NCBI GenBank assembly: GCA_039583875.1
Contig: CM077165.1
Span: 65,894,757-65,958,756 of the forward strand
DNA length: 64,000 nt
Direction: 5' to 3'
Source of the DNA: Platanthera guangdongensis
Lineage: Eukaryota > Streptophyta > Magnoliopsida > Asparagales > Orchidaceae
Part shown: positions 9,395 to 18,367 of the stretch, one piece after another
Numbering within the stretch: position 1 is the stretch's first letter
Layout: the number at the start of each line of letters is the position of its first letter
Translations under genes and position numbers: made by a program
The notes under the pieces: model-generated
Told to the model about the DNA's origin: nothing
Databases searched by the model: none
What the model saw: only the letters and a program-made list of their open reading frames with translations

Positions 9395-10035
9395 ACGGCC
9401 TGGCACACGCCCGTGTCCAGGGCCGTGTGCCTCATTCGCCGTCAAAATCGACGTGCCTAGAACAACAAACGGGTATCGAACACGCCTGTGTTCGACCTGA
9501 CACGCCCGTGTTCCACCTGACACGGCCGTGTGGCCGGCCGTGTACCCCCATCATTTTTCCCCGAAAACAACTCAAGCACTGCACGGGTTCTAGGACACGC
9601 CCGTATCCTTGCCCGTGTCACCTCAACATGCCTGGGCTCCAGGCCGTGTACACGGTCTCGACACTCGACACTTCGTCGAGCGAAGATCGTCGACCTGATG
9701 ATACGGCCTTGGACACGCCCGTGTCCTAGGACGTGTTCCTTTTCTCGACACAATGTCGAGAACAAAGTGTCGACTTCCCGGGACGAGTGTCGACACGGGT
9801 CGACACGCCCGTGTCGCAGGCTGTGTGCCATGTCTTGACACTTCGTCGAATGCAGAGTGTCGACTTCGCGGGCTAAGTGTCGACACGGGTCGACACGCCC
9901 TGCGACACGCCCGTGTCGCAGGCCGTGTGCCCAGTCTCGACACAATGTCGAGATCAAAATGTCGACTTCCCGGCCTAGTGTCGACACAAGCTTGACATGC
10001 CCTGGGACACGCCCGTGTCCCAGGCCGTGTGCCCC
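9395..10035 (-). promoter_or_regulatory. palindrome array in the Gypsy-1 LTR U3
   Basis: At least nine copies of the near-palindrome GACACGCCCGTGTC occur here, each followed by a GGCCGTGTG-like half. Between about 9655 and 9990 they alternate with GTGTCGACACGGGTCGACAC and with TCTCGACA-CAA-TGTCGAGA dyads. GC content and CpG density are far above the flanks. The array sits at the start of U3. GTGTCGACAC is also the palindrome used by the unrelated Copia-4. Confidence 0.75.
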
Positions 10036-10099
10036 CTACCAGAACCCAAAACTGGCCCAAAACGTCCCCCGTCGCTCCTTTGAGTTTTGGGGTGTTACA

Positions 10100-10955
10100 T
10101 GATAATCCTCAGGATTCTGACAATGATGATGAAGATGAGGATGATGATTCAGATGAGGAGGATGCAAAGAAGAAGAAGCAAGCTTCAAAGAAAAGGAAAG
10201 CTCCTCCTCCTCCTGCTCCCAAGCCCAATCCAAATAATGACACCCCTTACTATATTCTTTAAAAGATAACTCCATACAATGGGATGCCAGCATGGATGTG
10301 GCTCTCTAAGAATCAGCAGAAAGAAAGGAAGAAGAGTAGAAAGTACTCTCCTCCACCAGTTCAAAGGTATAGGAAAGATCCACCAGCTCCTCCTCCTTCT
10401 GCAGCTAGTACTTCTGGTTCTAGATCTCAAAGATCTGCCCCTATGCAAACATATCAAAGACATCAAGGGAGATCTCATCATGAAAGAAGCCAGCACAGGC
10501 AATAATCTTCAGGAAAATAACATCAATAGCAACAACATCAACAAGCTGAAAGTCCTAAAAGACCACTCTCTCCTCCTATTCCTTATGAAGATCTAGAAAC
10601 AGCCAACACAGCTAAAATGGCCAGGTTCCAGGAACTGGTAGGCCTCTCAATGATCAACAAGGCAAAGGCTGAAGGAAAGGATACTTCTGAATACACTACA
10701 TTGTCCAAGTACAGGAGAGAAGAACTGAAAAGGTTTGATAAGGCTAACAAAATTTTTAATGTTGATGATTATACGAAATTGCATCCTGAAGCAGTGGTCC
10801 CTAGAGCTACATCTCTGAATATTATAGGGGTTGCTGACATGACAATGACCATGACAGAAGCTTCAAATCCAAACAGGGAAATAGTCTTCACCAAGACAGG
10901 AGATAAGGGCAAGGACATAAAGTATCAGGAGAAAAAGAAAAGAAGTGAAATATGA
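10100..10955 (+). pseudogene. Copia-2 ORF3, C-terminal remnant
   Basis: The frame is homologous to the C-terminal third of ORF3 in Copia-3. In order it holds an acidic Asp/Glu run, a KKKKQASKKRKA basic cluster (possible nuclear localisation signal), NDTPYYIL (Copia-3 has NDVPYYIL), a Pro-rich and Gln-rich stretch, and the conserved tail with LHPEAVVPRA and NPNREI (Copia-3: LHPAAVVPRA, NPNREI). Four in-frame stops (TAA 10260-10262 and a cluster of TAA, TAA, TAG at 10504-10530) all fit CAA or CAG changed to TAA or TAG. The 5' part is cut off by the Gypsy-1 insertion at 10099. Function of the family is unknown. Confidence 0.82.
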
Positions 10956-11118
10956 ACTATTTTGTTTTTGTCTTCATATCTTAAACTATCTCTTATTGTC
11001 TGAACAAAGCTTTTATGTAAATAAATCTGCTGCATGTGTTAATTATTCCTGCCAGATATATCTTTTTCCTGCTTTGTTTGCCTTATGTTTTTACTTTGAG
11101 TCTATTAGTGACCTCACC
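10956..11118 (+). other. 3' untranslated region of Copia-2
   Basis: T-rich sequence between the ORF3 stop and the polypurine tract, with no ORF. It resembles 51521-51683 of Copia-3 in composition and position. Confidence 0.5.
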
Positions 11119-11133
11119 CAAATAGGGGGAGAT
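11119..11133 (+). other. polypurine tract of Copia-2
   Basis: AAATAGGGGGAGAT directly precedes the LTR start TGTTGG at 11134, as in Copia-3 (51683-51696). Plus-strand DNA synthesis is primed here. Confidence 0.85.
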
Positions 11134-11200
11134 TGTTGGATCCCTAGTTTGATTTGAGCTAGGTTCACTAACTTAGGATGATGTGACCCAACATGTATAG
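11134..11200 (+). repeat. 3' LTR of Copia-2, first 67 bp
   Basis: Starts TGTTGGATCCC after the polypurine tract. It is interrupted after TATAG by Gypsy-2 and resumes at 39286. The same 67 bp appear inverted at 40081-40015. Confidence 0.9.
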
Positions 11201-11446
11201 TGTAACATCACATTTCCAACTAGACCCATAGGAGTGGTTTTGTCTATGACTAGGTCATGACAAACCCTAGGAAGCCAGAAATGGGCCAAGGGATAGGAGA
11301 CAAGTGTGGAAATCATAATGGTCTGCAAATAGTAGAACTCTAAACAATGGTTTAGGATGACCATGGGGCTACACCTTGACCCCAAGACCCTACCACAACA
11401 CCCCCTAATACCTTGGGAGGCCCATTAGAGCCATAAGGACCCATTG

Positions 11447-11935
11447 GGGTCAATCAAAGAGACTCAGTTGACCAAGGTCAACCCTAACCCAAAATGGGTC
11501 AAACTAGCCTACTTAGGGTCAATTGACCTACTCCTAGCCTAGAGGACCCCACCTATGCCCCCCTAACCATAACGTGAAGTCAAGGGGTCACTAAGGACAC
11601 ATTGGGGTCTGCCCTAGAGGCCAAGTTGACCCAAGTCAACTCAAGCCCCTAATCTGGTCAAAGTGTCCTTATTAAGGGTAGGTGACCTCTAAAGTGTAAG
11701 GTAACCTTACATAACCACACATAGGTCTTAGGGGAGGCCAATGGGTCACCAAGGACCCAATGGGGTCAACCTAGATGATCAAATTGACCCAAGTCAACCC
11801 TAACTTAAGCCAAGTCAAACCTAGCCCAAATAGGCTAACCCAAGCCCAAGCCACTTCTTCCTTAGGCTAACCTCACTTTCATGATCATCATGACTAAGTG
11901 GGCTGTACATAGCCTATGGTGTTGACCAGTCAACA
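11447..11935 (+). promoter_or_regulatory. TTGAC/GTCAA (W-box-like) array in the Gypsy-2 LTR
   Basis: At least fifteen TTGAC or GTCAA pentamers occur in under 500 bp, many as dyads: GGTCAATTGACC, GTTGACCCAAGTCAAC and GTTGACCAGTCAAC. TTGAC(C/T) is the core of the W-box bound by plant WRKY factors. The array is at the start of U3. Binding is inferred. Confidence 0.6.
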
Positions 11936-14769
11936 TGGGTGACTAGGAGAGAGAAGGGAGCTTCCCTTCATGTTAATGGTGGAGAGAGAAGATGGGGGAG
12001 AGGAAGGGGAGAGTGGGAGCCGGCCAAAGAGAGGCCAACAGCCACTTTTAATGGCTGCAATAAACTCCTCTAGGGAAGAGGAGTTGATTCCAGCCGTTTC
12101 CCGACCACCAAGGGGTAGATTCAGCCCCCCTCCACTTAACCCGAGCCACACCATTAATGGTGTTGAAGGGCATTGAAGAACCAGCCGCCCCCTCCCCAAT
12201 TGCCCATTTAAACATCATCAGTGGGCAGAGGGGAACATTTTCGAGCTTTTACCTGGAGGAGACAGGTCGTCCCATTGTGTTGTTGCAGAAGTCGAGCGCC
12301 GCCGCCGTCGACTATGGCATCCCACCGCTGCTCCCGCATTCAGGCCGCCAGGAAGGTCCTCCCCCTCTCCTTAACTCACGGGTAGATCATAGGTCTCCTT
12401 AGGTTTAAGGTTCAGGCTCAATTGAGCCCGATCCAAACCATGATTTTCATGGTTTTTCGGCAAAAAATCATCCTACTAGAACCGCCGGAAAACACCTCTT
12501 CGGCGGCTGAGCCGCCGCCTGGCGACAGCCACCACCTCAACGGAGGTGGTGGTGGCGGTGGCCGGCCGGGGAAGGGGCTGAATCGCCGGTGGCAGAGCTT
12601 GGAAGAGACTCCAGGCGGGATGGATCCTGGTCGTCGGCTCAATGAAGAAGACGATGGGATCCCGTCAAAAACGCGCCAAGATTCGTGCTCCAATTGATTT
12701 TAAACTATAGGAAATATTTTTATATTAATGTGATTTATGTCACAGATTTTGATATTAATGGTTTTAAATTTTAAAAATACTTAGGCTCACATGGTGGGAA
12801 AACCTTCAACATAAAAGAAGTAGTCCTTTGTGTCTACTTTATTTTAAAATTAGTTTGAACCCATTTGGGTGCATGGTCTGACCAAGGCACCCATTTTGGT
12901 GGGACATATACTTAGGGCTAGGCAGTCATTAAACAGAGTGCCCACACCTCATCCCTGGCCCAAATCACTTGACATTTTGGCAGGGAGTCTAACCTAGCTA
13001 TACCTAGGGCCTACCCAAAACTCAGAATTTTTGGAGACACTTTGCCTTAAGTTTTTTACTTTTATTTAATAATGCTAGGGTAATTTAATTAAGTGGTCAA
13101 ATGACCTCCAAACCCTTCCAAATTTTGGAGAGTGGTCCCTGACATCATGACCTAGATCTGTACAAAATGTTAACTCATTTGGATATATTTTGGTTAGGGA
13201 ATCACCAAACCTTAGATTGGCTTTAAGGAGGTATTTTTGATTACAAGTGCACTATGGTCTTAGGGTGGTCCCCTCCCCTCAACAGAGGCTAAGGTTTTGG
13301 ACACTGACTTGACATGGCCAATGTCACCCTCTTAAGGAAAATGGGATGATTTAGGCTTGATTTACCCTAGGGTTCATCCTCAAACCCTAAGAAAGGACTT
13401 TTGAGGGTTGTGAAGGACATGGGGGCAAATGCCCTTGTATGGCCTTAGAAACCCAGTAGAATTGAGCATAATGTAACCTAAGTTCTCTGGTAGGAACCTT
13501 AGAGGATTTGGAGCAAGTTAGACACCTCAAAACCCTAACCCTAGTTTTAGGGTAGGAGCACAAATTTGAAGATTCAGCCACTAAACCTTTCCCAGAAGTT
13601 ATGAAACTTGGGTAGAGTAGGTTTTAGGCCATCTAGAACCCCTGGTAATTTCTATAGAATTTTATGGATTTTATTCCTGCTATTTCATTTGTTAATTACC
13701 AAAAAGCCCAAAATGATGTTTGATTCTCTTATGGTTATTTTTTGCTTTTGAATCTAATGAAATTTCGTCAGAATATCTTAAAGGCCTAAATGAATATCCC
13801 TGAATTTTATTATAATTTTTACTTGAGTTTATCTAGTACTTCCTTCACAAGTTTTGGATAGGGGCTTGGTAGAATAAAATTAATTATTGATGATTTATCT
13901 GTTGAAAAATCATGAGACTTAGGTTTTGATGTTTTCGGGCCAAAAGGTACTTGTAGTAATTTATTTATAATTTTTACAGGTTTGTTTACAAAACTTCCTT
14001 CACAAGACCCTAATTATGAGAATTGGATATTTAGTTAATTCAGGGAATACTTCTTTCAAACAAAATTATGAAACTTTACTTGGAGGTTTTATGTGCACTT
14101 ATACTCATCCTGGAATTTTCTCTGAATTTTTGGAAGTATTTTTGTTGTACATCCCCTTTAAATGATTTATTATGGAATAAGTTTGAAATAACATTTAAGG
14201 GCATAAACCTTGCTGAAAACTTGGGAGATTCTGGATTTTTAGATGATTATTCATTTTGCATTTATCATAAATTTAGTGGAATTTTATCTTGCCTAAATCT
14301 TGTACTTCATGTTCAAACTTGGAACTTTTGGCTTTTAGAATAAATAAATAAATTATCGGTTAAATTATGAAAATTAGGAAATTATGGATTCAGGCTACAA
14401 ATGTCAATATAGTCCTCCAATAATTATTATATGAGCACTGGATGAACATTTGGTATACTTCCCATTTTACAGGTCATATAGGTTAAGTGGTCTGCATTTA
14501 GCAAAACTGTAGGAAATCATTTGGGATCTGAATTAGAGCACATGTGTTGGGTTTTGTTGGGTTGCTGGAAAGGATAAATAGAGTTAGATGCATCATTGGA
14601 AGATAAAGTGAGTAGGGTGTGTTTTGGCTAGGGTTTAGAGGCGCTCGGGTCCGACGAAAGATCGTCCTCCCTGAGGTGAGGTGGAGTCAAACCACCTTTG
14701 GATTAGCCTATCGTAACATGAGAAAGTAATGGGTAAGGGGATCAACCAATAACAAAAATAAGTACCTTG

Positions 14770-14870
14770 CGAAAGGTAACGCTGGGCGTAATCCCAACAT
14801 AGTTCCTAGTTCCCCTTGAGAGCCCTTCACAGGGAATACCGGGGGCAGTCCTGGGTTAACGTAAACTGTT
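14770..14870 (+). other. LTR block conserved between Gypsy-2 and Gypsy-3
   Basis: CTGGGCGTAATCCCAACA, then CCCCTTGAGAGCCCTTC, then GGGAATACCGGGGGCAG is almost unchanged at 24571-24656, 32722-32812 and 37740-37830. The surrounding LTR sequence of the two families is hardly alignable. Function unknown; possibly a structured RNA. Confidence 0.65.
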
Positions 14871-14949
14871 TTAACAAGCTGAAAAGAGTAACTTAGTAAT
14901 TAGGGTTGCACCTTTCACAAACACTGATAGCACCGGAAGATAGCTGGTA

Positions 14950-15050
14950 GTTTCGGCTCGGATGGTTAAAAGACGGACTTTGGGTCCGAGGAGCTTCGGC
15001 TCGATTGTTTGAGACGGACGTTTTTGTCCGGGGAGCTTCGGCTCGGTTTT
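14950..15050 (+). other. tandem hairpin units in the Gypsy-2 LTR
   Basis: Two units each pair a CGGAC...GTCCG stem (loops TTTGG and GTTTTT) with a GAGC-TTCG-GCTC hairpin, that is a C(UUCG)G tetraloop in RNA. The 3' LTR copy (37920-38020) has TTCA in both tetraloops. Gypsy-3 has CGAGC-GGGAG-GCTCG in the equivalent place. Confidence 0.6.
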
Positions 15051-16317
15051 TGATTACGCTAAATTTGCATGTGCATAAAAGAAAGGAAAAATTAAGGTGA
15101 TGGGTCTGCAGTATTGGATGCTCGATGCACCGACGCCAATACGTTGACTCGGCAAGTGTGGTTAGCACTTCGCCAACAGAAGTCCGGTGCGCCAGCAAGC
15201 AAGAGTACGCAGGAGTCCGCTTCGTGCACCAAGCGTTGAGACATACGATAGGTCTGACCGGTAGTGCTTTACTGGTTTAGAGGTGGGCGAGGCCCCAAAC
15301 ACCGCTTCCGTCTGCCACTACGGAGGTATCCTGGGAGGTTACGGCTCTAGAAAGGGGAACTAAAGGTCTGTGTGCACAGAGTCGGGTGTGTGTGTTGCAC
15401 TTCCATGTCCATCATACCCACTTGCATGTCATAGCATAATCGATTCATTTAACCCCTTACACCTAATGTATAAGTGGAATGGGACGCTTATACATTAGGA
15501 CCTACAAAACGACCCCTTGGTCTATAAGCTTGTCTGGGCAAGTTTATAAATTAAGGTCAATTTTGATATATATCTATATATTCCTGTGTGATAACCGACA
15601 CCCCAACGTATAAATTGGTATGGGACTTTTTATACAATGGGAGCCTTGCAGAAGACCCTTTAGCTTATGTGTTCTCACATAAGTGAAGGTTACTTTTCAT
15701 ATTTCAGCTTATTGTCTATACCTGTTATAGAATTGTTAGTATAGGTCCGCTGCCATCTGTTTTTGATATTCTCCACCTTCAAATCCTCCCCTTTCTTCCT
15801 CTCCGCTCGGTGCCTAGGAGCCATGGGGGAAGGGGTGGGGGATGATAGGGCTTAGTCTTTTATACTAACAATTTTCGAACCGCATCATTTAGGGGATCGT
15901 GGAGCCCAGCATGGAGGAGCAGCCCCAGAGACCGATACGCTTGGAGGTGGGGCAGTCTAGCTCCGGAGTTCATACAGTCGGGACCGTGAGTGTCGACCTT
16001 GAGTAGTTTTTCTGCTTTTGCTTCCGCATGAGTGATTTTTTGTAGTGAGGATATGATGTACCGGGCATAAGCCCGTATTTTAGGACTCTGATGTATTATT
16101 CTGTGGACACTCCCTTCGTGGAGATTTATTTACGATGATATGTGATTTTCTGTGGACTGTTAGTTTCCATTACTTCATTATGCTACTTTTCTGTGATCGA
16201 TTTGGCCGGCAGAATCGGCGCTTTGTGGTGATGACTCTTCAGGGCGTGAAGGAGTCACCGCAAAATGGTGGTTCTGGGCCTAAGACCCCGGTGTTGAAAA
16301 AAAGGGGGGGTTTACAG

Positions 16318-16334
16318 TGGTATCAAAGCAGACC
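16318..16334 (+). other. primer binding site of Gypsy-2
   Basis: TGGTATCAAAGCAGACC starts one base after the LTR end TTTACA. It resembles the initiator Met tRNA complement with mismatches. Confidence 0.8.
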
Positions 16335-16555
16335 TCGATCGAAAAGTAGCAGTCCACAACCCTGGGTCACCCCCGCGCGAGTTTAGTTTGCGGACAAACT
16401 AAGCAGCGGAAGCAGAGGTGTGCCCATATGAGGGATCACATGTAAATTGTCCACTTTTTATTAGGTATTGAGTCGATTACCTACTAATGTAGTTCGTTTT
16501 GCAGCCCACCCCACAAGGTGGAGCTCAGCAGACTCCGGGCATTGCACCACCCCCC
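16335..16555 (+). other. leader of Gypsy-2
   Basis: No long ORF. CTACTAATG followed by TTCGTTTTGCAG at about 16481-16504 looks like a branch site and splice acceptor just before an open frame rich in Pro and Gln. A 5' leader intron is therefore possible but I see no convincing donor. Confidence 0.35.
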
Positions 16556-17618
16556 ATGGTCCCCACACCTTTCCTTCAGTCAGACATGGGGCAAACCCTT
16601 ACAGCTATCCTGGAGGCCTTCCGGGCTCGACAGACCCCGGCCCAGCAGCCAAACCCAGGGGCCAACTAGATGAGCACCTTCCGAGGACTCTCTCCCCCGT
16701 CCAACTTTAGGACAGAGTCGGCAGTGCGGACAGAGGAGTGGCTGGATGTTATGTAAGAGATGTTGACCGGGATACGGTGCCCCTGGGAGGAGAGGGTGGC
16801 TTTGGTGGTATCTTGCTTGGAGTCCCATGCCAAGAGGTGGTGGAAGACGCTGTTGGACACGACGTTTACCGATAGGGAGGTTGCAGAAATTACTTGGGAG
16901 GAATTCAGGGCCACGCTGCTGGAGCATTTTGTTCTGCAGTCGGCCAGGGACGAGTTGGAGGAGCGGTTCTTACAGCTAAGGCAGGGCACCAGGACGGTGG
17001 TGGAGTACCATCGAGAGTTCGACCATTTAGCTCGATATGCAGGTTCTTACCAGCTGGACGAAGCAGGATACATCAAGAGATTCTATAAGGGTCTAAAAGA
17101 GGAGTTGAGGGAGGCCTTGTTGTTTGTATCTGAAGGGCCTATCTCCCAGATTTTGGAGATGGAAAAGAGGATTGAGGCTGATTGGCACACCACCCGGGGC
17201 CGGAAGCGGCAAACAAAGGATCAGGGTCGGAGGGCCAGAAATGATCAACGGCGAGGCGCTATACCAGATGGGAGAAGGTCGGAGGACCAACCTCGTCAGG
17301 AGGTGAGGCAGGAGACGAGAGAGCAGGTGATATTGGCCCCTCAACCTCTTCGGATACAGGAGATGTCGAGACCCGGGGGTATGGCGTATCCCCCACCGGA
17401 GTGCTTCCATTGTCATCAGGTGGGACACCTCCGGAGAAACTGCCCCATGAGGGGGGCACCACCTCCAGCACCACAGGGTGGCCCACCTGCCCAGTATTTT
17501 GGAGGCCGAGGACGCGGCCGAGGACGTGGTTACCAGGGAGGAGATCGAAGACAGGAGAGGGAGCAGGCATATGCCTTGGACCTGGCACAGCCTCGAAATC
17601 CAGAGCGGGTCATCACAG
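16556..17618 (+). pseudogene. gag: Gypsy-2 gag (two in-frame stops)
   Basis: The frame starts at ATG 16556 (a Pro/Gln-rich stretch continues open a little upstream). It is stopped by TAG at 16667-16669 and TAA at 16754-16756, then is open from 16757 to the intron donor at 17619. The capsid domain has AKRWWKTLL, FLQLRQGTRTVVEYHREFDHLARYA and IKRFYKGLKEELREAL. The zinc knuckle CFHCHQVGHLRRNC is complete (C-X2-C-X4-H-X4-C), followed by a Pro-rich segment and an RG-rich run (GGRGRGRGRG) typical of RNA-binding tails. The last codons before the donor encode RVITG, matching the VVTG junction of Gypsy-1. The upstream stops would prevent a full-length product. Confidence 0.9.
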
Positions 17619-17748
17619 GTAAGTCAAGATGTTTAAATTGTTTAAATTAAATTCCTGTTCTCAATTGCCCAACAAGTAGAACTGTCCTAAGTAGAATAAA
17701 TAGGAAAGAAAACACGTTATAAAATACTAAGACATTTAATCGTCTCAG
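17619..17748 (+). other. inferred spliced intron between gag and protease (Gypsy-2)
   Basis: Consensus donor ACAG|GTAAGT and acceptor CGTCTCAG|GTATAG, 130 nt apart, with a good branch-site candidate (ATACTAAGA, about 23 nt before the acceptor) and A/T-rich content. Removal joins ATC ACA G to GT ATA GTC, giving ITGIVFISGKPA in frame with the protease. Confidence 0.78.
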
Positions 17749-18367
17749 GTATAGTCTTCATCAGCGGCAAGCCCGCCTTTGACACGGGTGTCTCGCACTC
17801 GTTTGTGTCAGAGGCCTTTCTGGAAGGTTGTAAGGAGTGGAACGGTTCACAGGCCGGATGAGGAGGGTGCATCTACCCGACGGATCGGAGATACTCACCT
17901 CAGCCCACTGCAGCATGGAGGCGGAGATTGGAGGAAAGTCGATCGAAGTTCCGGCAACGGTCCTGAGGATGCCCGTCTTCGAGCTGATCCTGGGCATGAC
18001 TTGGTTAAAGTAGAATCATGCCCAGATTGATTGTCAAGCGAAGAGGATCACCGTGAGGCACGGGGACTCTATCATCATCATCGAAGGTATAAGACCTGCC
18101 TCACGTATACCCTTATGTTCAGTAAAGGACGTTAAGGCCTATTTACAGGGGGAGGAGGTCTACGAGGTGCTGTTTGAGATGGTGGAGGCCACGAATTCTA
18201 TATCAAATATCCCGGTGGTGCGGGAGTTTGAGGACGTCTTTCCAGAAAAATTACCCGGATTACCCCCGCGCAGGGAGCAGGACTTTCAGATACAGCTTGT
18301 GCCGGGGGCCAAGTCAGCATCCCGGATGGCCCCAAGGGAGTTAACAGAGTTCCGGAGCCAGCTTTAG
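17749..18367 (+). pseudogene. pol: Gypsy-2 pol: protease and linker to RT
   Basis: After the acceptor the frame reads ISGKPAFDTGVSHSF, the protease active site. Compared with Gypsy-3 ([16 protein letters not shown]) three residues before the Asp are missing. A frameshift follows within about 50-100 bp; the protein then continues in another frame with GMTWLK, a TAG at about 18012 (Gypsy-3 has a Gln codon there), the conserved DFQIQLVPGAKS linker and a TAG at 18365-18367 (CAG to TAG). The protease is therefore destroyed. Confidence 0.85.

Larger units (their letters stand above)
2711..10099 (-). mobile_element. Gypsy-1: Tekay/Del-type Ty3/Gypsy element, 5' LTR to integrase
   Basis: A minus-strand chromovirus-type element: 5' LTR 10099-6920, primer site 6916-6900, gag, an inferred 76-nt intron, then protease, RT, RNase H and integrase. 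It is cut at 2710 by Copia-1; its 3' part lies outside the window. LTR ends are TGTAACACCCC and GGGGTGTTACA, an 11-bp perfect terminal inverted repeat. It inserted into ORF3 of Copia-2 at 10099/10100, where the flanking five bases are tgata. Confidence 0.93.
6920..10099 (-). repeat. 5' LTR of Gypsy-1, 3180 bp, with an internal duplication
   Basis: On the plus strand the LTR begins TGTAACACCCC and ends GGGGTGTTACA. Its length is inflated by about 895 bp: the block at 7143-7688 is repeated at 8038-8583, with a 349-bp piece of Copia LTR between the copies, so the original LTR was about 2.3 kb. Its first 700 bp in transcription order (10099-9395) form a GC-rich array of palindromes. No ORF within it looks genuine. 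Confidence 0.9.
11201..16316 (+). repeat. 5' LTR of Gypsy-2 (5116 bp)
   Basis: Very long for a plant LTR. In order it holds a TTGAC/GTCAA-rich U3 start (11447-11935), a GC-rich block around 12150-12690, a long A/T-rich stretch with no ORF of note (12700-14640), a block conserved with Gypsy-3 (14770-14870), a series of small hairpins (14950-15050), and a terminal part with a conserved TAGCCGGCAGAATC-like motif near 16204. The 3' LTR copy differs by scattered substitutions and a deletion of about 70 bp (present at about 13795-13865, absent near 36830). Confidence 0.92.

Noticed and set aside
9349..10060. Arg/Cys/Thr-rich ORFs in the Gypsy-1 LTR
   Set aside because: They are translations of the palindrome array in several frames; low complexity with no domain.
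12418..12697. 91-codon ORFs on both strands in the Gypsy-2 LTR (also at 35457-35736 and 54318-54615)
   Set aside because: Both strands are open because the block is GC-rich; the copies are LTR copies or relatives, so sharing is expected. No recognisable domain.
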